A stretch of 64,000 nt of DNA, taken from NCBI GenBank assembly GCA_021234155.1, contig JAJEKV010000100.1, positions 842,116-906,115 of the forward strand. Reading direction: 5' to 3'. Origin of the DNA: Isoetes taiwanensis (lineage: Eukaryota; Streptophyta; Lycopodiopsida; Isoetales; Isoetaceae). The notes beneath the pieces were generated by a model. It saw only the letters and a list, made by a program, of their open reading frames with translations. It did no database searches and had not been told where the DNA came from. A program made the translations under genes and the position numbers. This document shows positions 53,545 to 64,000 of this stretch, one piece after another (the stretch's first letter is position 1; each line of letters begins with the position of its first letter).

Positions 53545-56435
53545 CATGAATGAAATCATAGATATTTCTAAGGTCAATACACGGACCTTTTTAACTTTGA
53601 ACTCCAATACGCTTCACCAAATAACCAGATGAAATTTCGATTCTTCTTAGATTTGTTTATAGTAATCAGTCCGGCCGATTGGCCTAACCGATTGCCGTTC
53701 TTTCCCATCGGTCGACAAGCTTGTCTTCACAGCATTGGATCGAGTTTTAAAACTCGGTTCCCTCCCGAAAATTCTGACCTAAATTCAACTTGCTAACAAT
53801 ATCCCACATGATTTCTTTCGTTTCAAGAACCTATATAATTTCAATGGTTCATGTTTAACCATTGATAGGAAATATCCCATATTACTTCAATGGTTCAAGT
53901 TCAGCTAATAGATAGGTCTTTTGCATTTCAACGTTCATCTCCTGTATCATGTTCAACATCAATGCCTTTAACCCTGACTATTGATTCTTCACCATAATAT
54001 TTAACTGATCGCATGTTCACATTATAAGCAAGGTTTAAACCTGTCATCACCATTTAAATATCAATATGTTACTGTCTCAGAGAACTATCTGTCTGCTCTT
54101 ATTCTGCATGTGGCCTTAAACCAAACATTACCATTTAGGTTCCCGTATGTGATCTTTAACCAAATATTAGCATTTACCATTTAGGTTCCCATATGTGGCC
54201 TTAAGCCAAGTATTACCATTTAGGTTCTTATATGAAATTTGATATGAACACATTTTCTTTCAATTATGTCGTCATCAAATGAAAGCCGAGCAAAAAGATC
54301 TCCCAAGACATTGCCCACCTACAAACCATTCCATGATCATTTTCAGATTCAAGTCCTTCACACAACCAATAATAAGCAAAAAGCAAATCAACTAGAAAAA
54401 AAAAAAAAAAATCCAACAATACGAAACCACCACTACAGGCTACAACAATTTACTAGCCAACCCGTCCAAAACAAAAAAGTATTAGTTTCTCAAAATCTAA
54501 CAACACGGAAAGCTAAAGCATTTATGAACCAACACTTCATTTGCAAGTTGGCTTTTCCATATTTCATTTACAAGCAACAATATTATTATTAAGTTCTCAA
54601 ATATAATAACTAGCTCAAATTATATATTATTACTATATAATATAAAAAAAAACTATTCTTATTCTTATTGATAAAAAACCATTCTTATTCTTATATAATT
54701 ATTATTATAAATATATACTATTATTATTTTCTTGTCCTCAATCTTTATTATTATTTTCTAATTAGAAACTGAATCCAAGGCTAATACTGCCCAAGCCTCC
54801 TATTGCGCCTTTTTGCGAGTTTTCTTTTTTTTTTTTCTAAACCTCAACACCACTATATCCACAAATCTCCATTTACCCATTTTTCTAAAATTAAATTCAC
54901 CATAGCCTGAGGCAACATTGACACTTCCTATGCGAGCCTTTAAATATGCCATCGACTTTATATGCTATGAAGATTTACTCCCCTAAAAGCTTTAAACATT
55001 GCACGCTTTCAAGAGTTTACATGACAATAATGGATCATAAAGGAGGAAGAAAATATTTTGAAGGGGTGGAAAAGATTTCGTAGATCTGGCATATTAATGC
55101 CAGAAATTGACTAATGCCTTCAAATAATATTTTACATGGAATTACAACGATAACATTTTATAATTTCTTGGGGGGCCTTTTGGAGACCCCATATTATCTC
55201 TAATGCCTTTTCGGAGTTAATGCAAATGTTTCTGAAACTTAGCTCGAAGGCTCCAATGTCTTACCTTGTGCACGAGATTTCCGATAGAAGAGCTTTATAA
55301 AAGGTCACGTTCCTAATAAGAAGGAACATTTGATTGGCCATCTAGAACTATATGTTCAAGTTCTGCAACAAAGATGGTTGGCCTCCAATGTTCTATAAGA
55401 TGAAACCTGGGCACCGAGAGTGATTCCCAGAGAAGGGTTTCAAAATGTGGAAGGCAGATGCAGATGGTGCATCCATGATTCCTCAAGAAGTACCCAAGAC
55501 TATACCTCCGGTGAAAGCTCTTAAGGACATCGGTGCTTTGAGAAGCTTCATAACAAAGTACATCATGCATTGGGTAGCCATCTCAAACGGAAAGGAGCAC
55601 TCATGGTCTAATGACATACATGAATGAGGTTATCGACTACTTGTTGGGCCTACTATGTATCTTTGGAGAGGTGGATGCCAGTTCATAGGACATGCATGAT
55701 TTCTTTGTTCATGTATCTTTGATTGAACTAGAATTAGTGATCCAGCAAGAATGTAATCTTCGACCATCAATATAGGCCCTTCTAATCAGACACCTAAAAA
55801 CCCCATTTAGATGTTTAATCCATATCAAGATATTAAGAAGGGTATGTTCTTGCTTGTGAGACAAACTGATAGCTGTCCAATATGGTTAGCTTATGCAGAA
55901 GACCCAAATCGTCATGAACCTAATATGCAAAAAATATGCAAGAAATATGGAGGAAATACGTCAAGATTGGCAAAGAATCTAATATATGATGAAGAAAGAA
56001 GAATACAAATGTGACATGAATTATCAACAAGCTTATGAAACTGTGGTCCTCGGAATAAATACCAACCTGGGTTAGGACAAGATCCAATTTCCGAATTGGT
56101 CTCATAACCCTTGATTGTTTTGCATTAATGTACTGCATAATTCAGAAGACTAAAACTAACCCATATATACAGGATCCTACAAATACAAATAGCTTGTCAA
56201 AACCAACCTGACCCACCAAAAAATATTGTTGCAATTCAACATAATCCCTGGCTATAATAATATGAACATAACCTACCTAGAAAACCAACACTGGTATGCA
56301 TACCTTTACATATTCCTGGTTGTAAACAAATATGTAGCAAAATAACAGGGGGTTCCAGGGGGATTTGATATAGATATAATTCTTGAAATCATAGACCATA
56401 TCCCTAAAACAATTCAATGGGTTATTATAAAAAAA
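53545..56435. other. Intergenic, weak open frames only
   Basis: 54590-54790 is very AT-rich with (TAT)n and (ATT)n stretches. Open frames 55445-55627 and 55811-56014 (DIKKGMFLLVRQTDSCPIWL in the latter) look like pieces of real proteins, possibly from transposons, but I cannot name them. Confidence 0.4.
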
Positions 56436-56437
56436 AA

Positions 56438-56757
56438 CATAGATTTAAGATAAAAAATAGCCACATTAGCTCACTGGTTAGATTGGTTAAAGTAGTTTTA
56501 TTAGGACATTGAGTTATTTTGGTAGAGGTTCGAATCCCCGTATTTCATATTCTAAAAGCTTAAGCGAAACCGTATAGAGGCTCGATATACCATCAAAACC
56601 TTAGGCAAACTCGTATTCGACATCTTAAAATCATAGGCGTCCCCAATCATAATTGAGCATAATCGAAACGAGAGGTGTCCAGAGGCTCCAACATACAGTC
56701 TGGGCCGTCGGATTGACAGATCCGACGACTGTGGTAGTCCAGGGTGCACCTCGTTTA
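56438..56757 (+). repeat. tRNA-derived SINE, copy 3, best head
   Basis: Head with ACATAGATTTAAGATAAAAA, A-box-like TTAGCTCACTGG (56466-56477) and B-box-like GGTTCGAATCC (56527-56537), a tRNA-type pol III promoter. The body contains CGTATTTCATATTCTAAAAG and ends TGCACCTCGTTT near 56757. It matches the copies at 1.7, 3.1 and 57.9 kb. A-to-B spacing is about 50 bp. Confidence 0.8.
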
Positions 56758-57849
56758 GAATATGTAGCGCATAGACAAACTATTATCTTCCTTATATTGG
56801 GGCTGAATTGGTCTCGTAACCTGTGACAATGTACTACATAATTCAGAAGACTAAAACCAACCCATAAATGCAGGATCCTACAAAATACAAATAGCTTGCC
56901 GAAACCAACATGACCCACTAAAAAATGTTTTGCAATTCAACATAATCCCCGGCTATAATACTATAAACAACATCAAAATTTATATTGCACACAAATTTAT
57001 GGCAGATTTTACTAACTTACAGCACCCTAAAGAGCTTATAGCAAAGCATTACAGAAACTAGTATGGCCTAATGCACCATCATAAAAGACCTGCTCATAAC
57101 GTACCTAGAAAACCAACATTGTATGCATACTTTATGCGTTCCTGGTTGTAAACAATCATGAATATTGTAGAACATAGACAAACTATTATCTTCCTAGTAT
57201 TGGGGATGTCCTGCATGAAATAAATAGACGTACATAGAAAAACAAGGTGATTAGGAAAGGAATGTACTCTCCTTTTGTATAATGAATTATGGAGCATGCA
57301 ATACGCTAGAGAGGGTGACACATACACCACTGTAAATTATAAATGATCTATTGATGGCCAGAGAGTTTATTTCGCCATCTGATTCCGCCTTGTTAATAAA
57401 TCTGATCACAACTGTGAAAACATAGCTCCTCAATTCATATGAATCTTCCATAAAACAAGCAAGTCGTACCCAAAATTTGTTGTCCGAGGAGCCTCTATAG
57501 ATTTCGGTGAGAATTTAAACTGCCCTGACAAAGTAATAGATATGAACCAAAATCCCTTTAACAAGGGTTTAGGTGCAAAGGCAGTTGCTTTGCCATGGTA
57601 TGTTGGACCTAATTTGGCATCCTATGGGTCTTCAGAAGAGCACGATTTGTACCCACGGCTACGCAACTATGGAAAAACTGGAGCACAGCGGGCGGTTTGT
57701 TGTATATCTTCTTGGACTTTTAATTTTCTATACCATTGTAAGAAATTGTAGATCGCATGGATCTCATTCAATTGAGTTTAGATGGCTGTACACGTGGATA
57801 GGTTAGAATTTCAAAAATTGTTGGTTGGGGGGGAGGGGGGTGTAGGCAA
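56758..57849. other. Intergenic with an unassigned open frame
   Basis: Part of 56760-57200 repeats sequence seen at 56080-56340 (ATTCAGAAGACTAAAAC, ACCTAGAAAACCAACA), so a diverged duplication is present. An open frame around 57480-57751 reads GASIDFGENLNCPDKVIDMN and continues GLGAKAVALPWYVGPNLASY; it looks protein-like, but I do not recognise it. Confidence 0.4.
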
Positions 57850-58245
57850 GCCTGCTTAAAAAAACTATAGATTTAATAGAAAATATAATCATATTAGCTT
57901 GCTGGTTGTGTTGGTTAAAGCATTCTTATTAGGGCATTGATATATTTTGGTAGAGGTTCGACTCTCCATATTTCATATTTTAAAACCTTAGGCGAAGCCT
58001 CTATAAAGCCTTATAGAGGTTCGAGTCCCCGTGTTTCATAGGCGAAGCCTTATAGAGGTTCGAGTCCCTGTGTTTCATATTTCAAAACTCTAGGAGAATT
58101 CAAATTTCATATTTCAAAATCATAAGCCCCAATCAGAACGATGATAATCAAAACGAGAGATGTCCGGAGGCCCCGACATACAGTCCGGGCCATAGGATTG
58201 AGGGATCCGATGACCGAGGTAGTCCGAGGCACACTTCGTTTTGAA
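57850..58245 (+). repeat. tRNA-derived SINE, copy 4
   Basis: A-box-like TTAGCTTGCTGG (57894-57905), B-box-like GGTTCGACTCT (57955-57965), then a short internal tandem duplication with CTTATAGAGGTTCGAGTCCC (57992-58076) and the common body, ending CACACTTCGTTTT near 58242. Confidence 0.78.
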
Positions 58246-58344
58246 TATATAAAGAATATATGGGTTTTAAAGAGCTGTTAAAAAAAAAAGAGCATGTAAA
58301 AACAACCAAAACCAAAAAGTTACAAAAGTGAGACAAACCATGCT

Positions 58345-58620
58345 TTCATTTGAAGATATAAATGAATGAGCATATCTTTATTGTCTATGGAGGCCAATTG
58401 ACTTATGGGACCCAAAACAAAGAAAAGAACAAGTATATTATTGTCAGGATTAAAAATCCCTTGCCCTAAAGGGTTTTTGTGGGAAAAACCTTGGTAGTAA
58501 TAAGTATATTGGAAAACTGTACTGTGATATAATAGGGTACATTTCAATGCCGTGTTGGAGAACATATTTGAGTGTGCATATCCATGATCTCTTGAACATA
58601 TGATCTCAGTAACCCACTGA
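58345..58620 (-). mobile_element. LINE 3' end, heavily 5'-truncated (copy 3)
   Basis: Matches the terminal part of the LINE at 39.66-39.92 kb: GG.GACCAATTG.C.TATGGGACCCAAA on the plus strand, then CCCTAAAGGG.TTTTGTGGGAAAAAC, GGAAAACTGTAC and TGATCTCTTGAA.{2}TATGA. It has no coding part. Confidence 0.65.
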
Positions 58621-59600
58621 TGCGTGTCTAACAGAAGGAACTGCTTGCAACATGCACAACCTCGATTCCTCTCATTTGTTTATATTCTTGAAAGATCAAT
58701 GTAAACAAATAAAACGAAATGTATTTGAGAAATTTCATTAGATGAATAGGTTAAATTAGTAATATCAAGCCACAAAAAATAAGGTGTGAATGTCCAATAG
58801 CATTGGGTTGATTGGTTTCATGGTACTTTGTGTTCAGCGACGATTTTGTTAGTACGTTGTGTTGGTGACTGCAAAGAGAAATGTTCGTGGCGGCTTTGTC
58901 CACTGCAAACCATGGCGCTGAATTTCTTGCATATGGAAATGTGTCCGTGGGCTTGATTCCATGTTGGAAGCTTGGTTGATGCACAAAGGCGCAGATAACA
59001 TGCACATTGGTGCAACATGAAGTTGAATGTGGGCCATATTTTAGACCACATGGCGAGGTCTGAAATCCATTAATGAAAAAGCAAAGTGTGTGGGAACATT
59101 GAGGAAAGTAGATTCTCTAAAGAACGATGGACATGTGGCATGGTGCTAGGCTGGGATGCCTGCGCATTAACTATATGTAACAATTATATAGTTTAGATAG
59201 GCAATCATGACGTAACAATATGATGAAGCTTAAGATGTTGTAAGATATAGGCTAAGCATAAGAATATGCCAGTATATGCGAGGTTTTTTATAAAACAGAA
59301 AAGAGCTTTTTGTTGAAATTATGCTCACGTCACAATGGCGTTATAAATTCCTCATTAATTTCAACAAAAGTCCATTTAGGAACAACTAAAGTAACTTATA
59401 CGAGTGGACTATAGGCAGTGCAAAAAATAAAACACAAATAAGACCAAAAGGTTGAGTTTGCCTTTTATTTTTCGGTGAAAGGTCTAGAATGTTGGCTAGT
59501 AACGCCCTTTCTTGAGCTTGAAGAAATGCAAAGCAGCGTGTGAGAATATGCTAATGTGTGTGGACTTCCATGAAAAGGGGGAAAGGAACTAAAAATGGGG
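58621..59600. other. Intergenic
   Basis: No gene seen. A TATA-like CTTTATAAG at 59601-59609 lies about 55 bp before the next gene. Confidence 0.5.
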
Positions 59601-59660
59601 CTTTATAAGCTCTATTTTCCTCCTAACCTAAACGCAAGAAAGAAACAGTTCTAAGTTAGC

Positions 59661-59999
59661 ATGGCTCCAGAACGGGAGACGCACCTTGTAGGCCGCCTGG
59701 TGAAGCGCATCCGGTCCTTCGATTTCCTTCTCAAGCTTGTCCAATCCGACGAGGAGCTTCATTTTCCTTCCGTCGAAGATCCAGCACCTCATAAATGCCC
59801 TTATTCTGCCGTTCGTAAGCATCCCTGCCCTTCCGTCTTCCAAATGCCTCTTCATTACCCTAAATATGGCGCAGAGGAGTATGCGGCCATGCCGGAATGG
59901 CAGCTTGACCGCTTGCTTGAAGAATATGGCCTTCCTTCCTCCGGTTCTTTGCAGGAAAAGAGGGATCTTGCTATCGGTTCTTTTGTCTGGAAGATCTGA
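59661..59999 (+). CDS. DUF7722-domain plant protein
   Basis: A small plant protein of unknown function, 112 residues in one exon, ending in TGA at 59997-59999. The conserved C-terminal block reads FQMPLHYPKYGAEEYAAMPE, then WQLDRLLEEYGLP, and closes with KRDLAIGSFVWKI, which I associate with the plant DUF7722 family. The N-terminal half, MAPERETHLVGRLVKRIRSF, is basic and variable. The start is the first ATG downstream of a TATA-like box (59601-59609). The frame is clean, and GC content is above that of its surroundings. No role can be given; I assign the family from memory of its motif. Confidence 0.75.
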   Translation: MAPERETHLVGRLVKRIRSFDFLLKLVQSDEELHFPSVEDPAPHKCPYSAVRKHPCPSVFQMPLHYPKYGAEEYAAMPEWQLDRLLEEYGLPSSGSLQEKRDLAIGSFVWKI

Positions 60000-60569
60000 A
60001 GCTTTTGGTGTTTTTTCGTTGCTCTGAAGATTGTCCTTTGAGGAGCTAGCATGCATGTCTGCTTCAAGTTTTTGATGCTTCGTACATATTATTGTGAAGC
60101 ATGTAGCTTTTGACAGAAGTCTGAGTTCTGTTGAAAGTGATTTTTGATAGCAAATTAGTAAGTTGTTTTTGCCTACTGTGCATCCGGTAGAAGAATTCTG
60201 ATTATATTGAGAAAAGTCGTTGCACTTTTATTTTAGTTTCAATTTGTATCGAAACCTGTAAGTAATTTCTTAACACACTTTTGAGTTAGATTGGAATGTT
60301 CCAACTAACAGTATGTGGAGAAGAGTGTAGAGAGCTTTTAATATATAGCATTTCCATAGACCTACACGAGGCAGTTTAGAATCTTAAATAAGTTTTCTTT
60401 GGTTTTCGTGTAGAGCGAACCCTTGTTGTGGAGGACGGGGGATTCACATTTGAAGGGCCTGGATTTTATTGACAATATATTATGAAATATGTTAGATAGG
60501 TGGCTATGGTAGGGTCGTGATATGAGAGTTTCGTGCTTGAAGGGCTAGATAACATCCTCTAATGAGGCA
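60000..60569. other. DUF7722 3' region and intergenic
   Basis: Nothing recognised. Confidence 0.5.
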
Positions 60570-60728
60570 TTATGGCCCGAGAAAAATGGCCGAGGCGGCC
60601 ATGTGGCTTGGAAATGCCGAGGTCGAGGTGGCTATGTGGCTAGGAAATGTCGAGGTCGGACGGCAGTACGGTCGAGGCATTTCTTGGCCACATGGCCACT
60701 GAGGCCATTTTGAATGGGCCAGAACGCT
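60570..60728. repeat. Imperfect inverted repeat (foldback)
   Basis: GGCGGCCATGTGGCTTGGAA (60594-60613) pairs imperfectly with the complement of GGCATTTCTTGGCCACATGG near 60675-60695. The outer parts AAAATGGCC and GGCCATTTT also pair. A GCCGAGGTCGAGG motif is repeated in the left arm. Confidence 0.6.
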
Positions 60729-60886
60729 TCATCAAGCCTTAACGTCCTTTGCAAAGCATTTTGCAGAGCCGCCATAGCCAAGCTTCGTAGCTCGCCCTGC
60801 ATTCTAGCACAACTTTGTATGCTCTGATCAAGAATAACGAACCAAATGTAAGGCTTTGTTTTCAAAGTAGAGCATTTGTAGTGACG

Positions 60887-60972
60887 AGCAGGGGAGGCGG
60901 ATTTAAATAGAGCAGGGGAGGCGGATTTAAATGGAGCAGGGGAGTCGGATTTAAACAGAGCAAAGGAGCTCA
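60887..60972. repeat. 27-bp tandem repeat, about three copies
   Basis: Unit GAGCAGGGGAGGCGGATTTA repeats with small changes, and the last copy is degenerate. Confidence 0.8.
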
Positions 60973-62060
60973 TAATCATTTGCATGTAACATCTTTCTTG
61001 CCAGTTCTTTAACTTTTGACGGTCTGGGTAGAAAACTAGGTTCTTTTTCGGTGTTAGAAGCTCCAGCTGCAGTGGTTGCTTACTGCAGAGCTTCGGTTGT
61101 TAGAAGCTCTGTTTTAAAACTGGGATGTCCCTTCAATGGAAAGATAAAAGGCGCTTTTGGCTATGGCTTGGAGGCCTGGCTATGAAGGCTTGACTATGGA
61201 AAGATATGGAGGTCTGGCTATGGCGGCCTGTTGCAGAGGATTCGACCATTACGGAGAGGATTCGACCACGACAGCAGGGATGTATGGGCATAACATCCTT
61301 GTTATGGACATAACACACTTGTTGTTTCATAACATTTTTGGCCCGAAATTGTTACTGGATATAACATCTTGGAATAGACTAGAATGGACGCCTGAGATCA
61401 AAACCTACAGCTAAATGTTGAGGCCAAGGATGTTAAGGGCATGTGATGTGTGCAAGGTAATGCATATGCATGACAAGGCGTTACTGCCCCTTTTCCTACC
61501 AGGGATAGTGTCAGGTGGGGATGGTGGGGATAGTATGAGGTGGCTATATGGAAGGCATAGATATAGATCCAGCGCATGCTGCAAGGCTAGATGTAGATCC
61601 GATATGTTGCAAGGCCCAAATGTATCTGGATATTCTAGCATACCCTAAAGCTCTCTTAGCCGTGGCAAGAAAATATCATAATTCTATTGCAGATGATGAA
61701 GCTTTGCTGGAGAAGATCCATTTTGCAAGGCTAGTTCTTTCATAAGTTCTACAGTTGGGATTCTCAATACAATAATTTTAATGATTTCTTGTGGCAAAGG
61801 CACATTAGGGAACTTCTAGTTTCATGTTGTTCCATTGTTGGGTTACTTAAGTTTGTGATTATTCAGATGAAGAAAAATGGGTGGGCTCCATTTCTTATGC
61901 TCTTTTGGTTTGTAACAAGCTGTGAAGTTCTTATGCTCCCTTGGTTTGTAACAAGTTATCTAAACATATTTTGTGCCACTGACTCTTTGGAAAGAAGATA
62001 TTATGCTCTTTTGGTTTGTAACAAGTTGTCTAAACATATTTTGAGCCACTGATTGTTTGG
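60973..62060. other. Intergenic with one unassigned open frame
   Basis: A plus frame 61548-61745 (MEGIDIDPAHAARLDVDPIC, ... LLAVARKYHNSIADDEALLE) looks like a protein end but is unidentified. At 61880-62055 the words TGGTTTGTAACAAG and TCTAAACATATTTTG repeat two to three times. Confidence 0.35.
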
Positions 62061-62557
62061 AAATTATGACAAGATCTACACTGATGAAGGGTGAGAATTA
62101 GAGTACAACAAGATTTGCCCTGCTCTTCAGGGCATCCTCGAGGCCGTTGGCAACCATTTCTCATTAGGGTTTTCCTCGAAAACCCAAAAGGGCAGGGTTT
62201 TTATATCCTGATGAGAAGTTGTCGCTATTGTTCTTTCGCCTGCCTTTGCATATTTTGTTATTTCATTTATGGGGTAGCTAGACATTGTCCACGTGGTGGA
62301 TCCCCATTCAAACTTTCCCACACATTGTATCTTTGCTGGCGGCGATACGGGGGCATGCCTCTGACCATATTGGCGCCAAAAAATCCTTATTGGGCAAAGC
62401 CCCAATGTATATAATTCATAAAATCATACATGCATTTTGCCATTATAATAATTAGAGAAGCCTAGCACATTATTCTACCATATCCAAACCCTTGCCATGC
62501 ACTTCAATTATGGCCGTGACATTATTTTGCACATAATCCATCAGTAAGAGAGGAAAA

Positions 62558-62582
62558 GTATATATATATATATATATATATA
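62558..62582. repeat. (TA)n microsatellite
   Basis: An uninterrupted TA dinucleotide run of about 25 bp. 62061-62557 shows no gene. Confidence 0.9.
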
Positions 62583-62689
62583 CAAGTCTTTGTACTATCA
62601 ACGGGTCTACAAACTATGGTTCACGAACATATGGGAACAAAATCCAAGCGTAAACATATAAAGGTCTAAAGTCGAGTGTTGGGAATATG

Positions 62690-63050
62690 TCCTACGGTGC
62701 ATATTCCCACGGTGCAAGATGTTGTGAAGATTCTCTTAGATTCGCCTTAAGTTCTATGACATTCTTGTAGATTCACTAGAAACATTCCATTAGATTTTAT
62801 AAGAACTCCTTGGATTGTCTTAAATATTTGTGAGAATCGCTTAGATTCTTTACGGTGCATGTTCCAATGGTGTAAGTTCCAATTTTAGCATGTTCCCACG
62901 GTGCAAGATGTTATGAAGAACTCCTTGGATTGTCTTAAACATTCCATTAGATTTTATAAGAACTCCTTGGATTGTCTTAAATATTTGTGAGAATCCCTTA
63001 GATTCTCTAAACCTTCATGAAGATTTCTTTAGTTTCCATAGATTGCCTTA
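62690..63050. repeat. Looser AGATT/GATTGTC repeat block
   Basis: Contains AGATTCTCTTAGATTC, then direct repeats of ATTAGATTTTATAAGAACTC (near 62789 and 62947) and of CCCACGGTGCAAGATGTT (near 62707 and 62894). It shares vocabulary with the array at 46.7-47.8 kb. Confidence 0.65.
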
Positions 63051-63218
63051 TAGCGCCTTCCTAAAAACATAATCCACAAAGGAGAGTATGTGCCATTGTG
63101 GCCATAAGAAACAAATAAACATAGTTATGTTATACTAATTTCATGTAAAAAGGCATTTCAAGTGGCATACTTCAAAATTGTTGCCAACTGCACAGACACA
63201 ATCCAAGCTTCACAAACT

Positions 63219-63432
63219 ACATCACAGGATACAACATCAACTTCATATTGTATCTAAGTTTGTTGATGTTGTTGTGGAAGAAATGAAACAAATACAATAA
63301 AGACACTTTTGTTTGTTTTTTAATTACATCAGAGGATACAACATCAACTTTATATTGTATCTAAGTTTGTTGATGTTGTTGTGGAAGAAATGAAACAAAT
63401 ACAATAAAGACACTTTTGTTTGTGTTTTAATT
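63219..63432. repeat. 107-bp tandem duplication with internal hairpin
   Basis: Units start at 63219 and 63326. Each holds ACAACATCAAC and, about 20 bp later, GTTGATGTTGT, which can pair. 63433-64000 shows no gene. Confidence 0.85.
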
Positions 63433-64000
63433 CCTTGATTATGTCGAAACTTTAATATTCTATCCAAGGGATTTTCACAAATACATGATTGTCAAAAGCT
63501 CGTTCAACCATATGCTTAACGGAGATCTCGGATCTCCTAGAAGCGTGATGCTTTAGTGAAATGCCAAATGCTCAAAAGTCGGATTGCTCAATAGACAACA
63601 ACTATTTACAATGTAACATGTCAATTTGTCGATAAATTGTGCTTTAAAACACAAACTTAGATGAGCACAAGTCACAAACTTCTTGCGGATAGATCAAGAA
63701 TGGTGCATGAAAATAAGATGTGCAACCACAATTAGCATCGTTTCCAACAAATATTCAAAATATTCAAAATGTAACTCATAACCAAGTGAACAGGCATCAG
63801 GTTTTTACTTTGATGCTTGATGTGTAGCAAGGTGATAATACTATTGTTCTACATTCATCTACGTCTATGCAAAACAGAACAGAAAAATTTGAGCCTCACA
63901 CCGTCTTATAAATATTAAAAATATATCGTGGTGGCCTTTCCAAATTCCTTACACAAATAAGAATCCTTAGATCCAAAAAAAGGGCGAAATATTGATCATA

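Noticed and set aside
56527-56537. tRNA gene from the GGTTCGAATCC box
   Set aside because: The sequence around it does not fold as a tRNA and the same block recurs in four copies with a shared body, so it is a SINE.
63219-63432. CRISPR-like direct repeats
   Set aside because: Only two adjacent long copies with no spacers, in plant DNA. It is a simple tandem duplication.

Overview
This window is nuclear DNA from a land plant with a large, repeat-rich genome. The evidence is spliceosomal introns with GT/AG borders, two telo-box motifs in front of a spliceosomal/snoRNP gene, plant-only families (DUF7722, ARMADILLO REPEAT ONLY, plant subtilase, PLS-type PPR, LRR receptor) and plant-type Copia, hAT, PIF/Harbinger and L1-like elements. 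The metallothionein does not match the usual flowering-plant types, and the PPR style recalls non-flowering vascular plants. A lycophyte, fern or gymnosperm is my guess, but the sequence alone does not settle it.

Only three genes look intact. They are a 96-residue, three-exon metallothionein (4939-5525, +), a five-exon SNU13/NHP2L1 L7Ae-family gene (15046-15836, -) and a one-exon DUF7722 protein (59661-59999, +). Nothing suggests that they work together. They are islands in repeats.

Layout: 1-4.8 kb holds two copies of a tRNA-derived SINE. 4.8-5.7 kb is the metallothionein with its promoter. 6.5-13.25 kb is a decayed Copia element, itself interrupted by a LINE fragment and by a non-coding LTR retrotransposon on the opposite strand. 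13.3-14.5 kb has three two-copy tandem duplications, followed by SNU13. 17.4-18.2 kb is a PPR pseudogene. 20.6-32.7 kb is a patchwork of broken host genes: an LRR receptor in two pieces 9.6 kb apart, a Cdc20 WD40 fragment and a subtilase fragment each beside a copy of one short repeat, an ARO pseudogene, and a CDKG-like kinase pseudogene that keeps its introns. 33.2-38.1 kb is a very large inverted repeat of two hAT transposase copies that share inactivating lesions. 39.6-46.5 kb is LINE territory, with a MITE-like insert and a nearly complete L1-like reverse transcriptase with one stop. 46.7-47.8 kb is a degenerate AGATTC array with a period near 10-11 bp. 48.3-52.2 kb is a PIF/Harbinger element with both ORFs recognisable but broken. 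52.4-58.6 kb holds LINE and SINE remnants. 59.6-64 kb contains the DUF7722 gene and many small repeats.

The most interesting points are the hAT inverted repeat and its shared lesions, the repeat family that sits beside captured gene fragments, the modular metallothionein, the SINE family with a possible LINE partner sharing a TATTC tail, and the helically phased AGATTC array. All readings come from inspection by eye; no database search was run.
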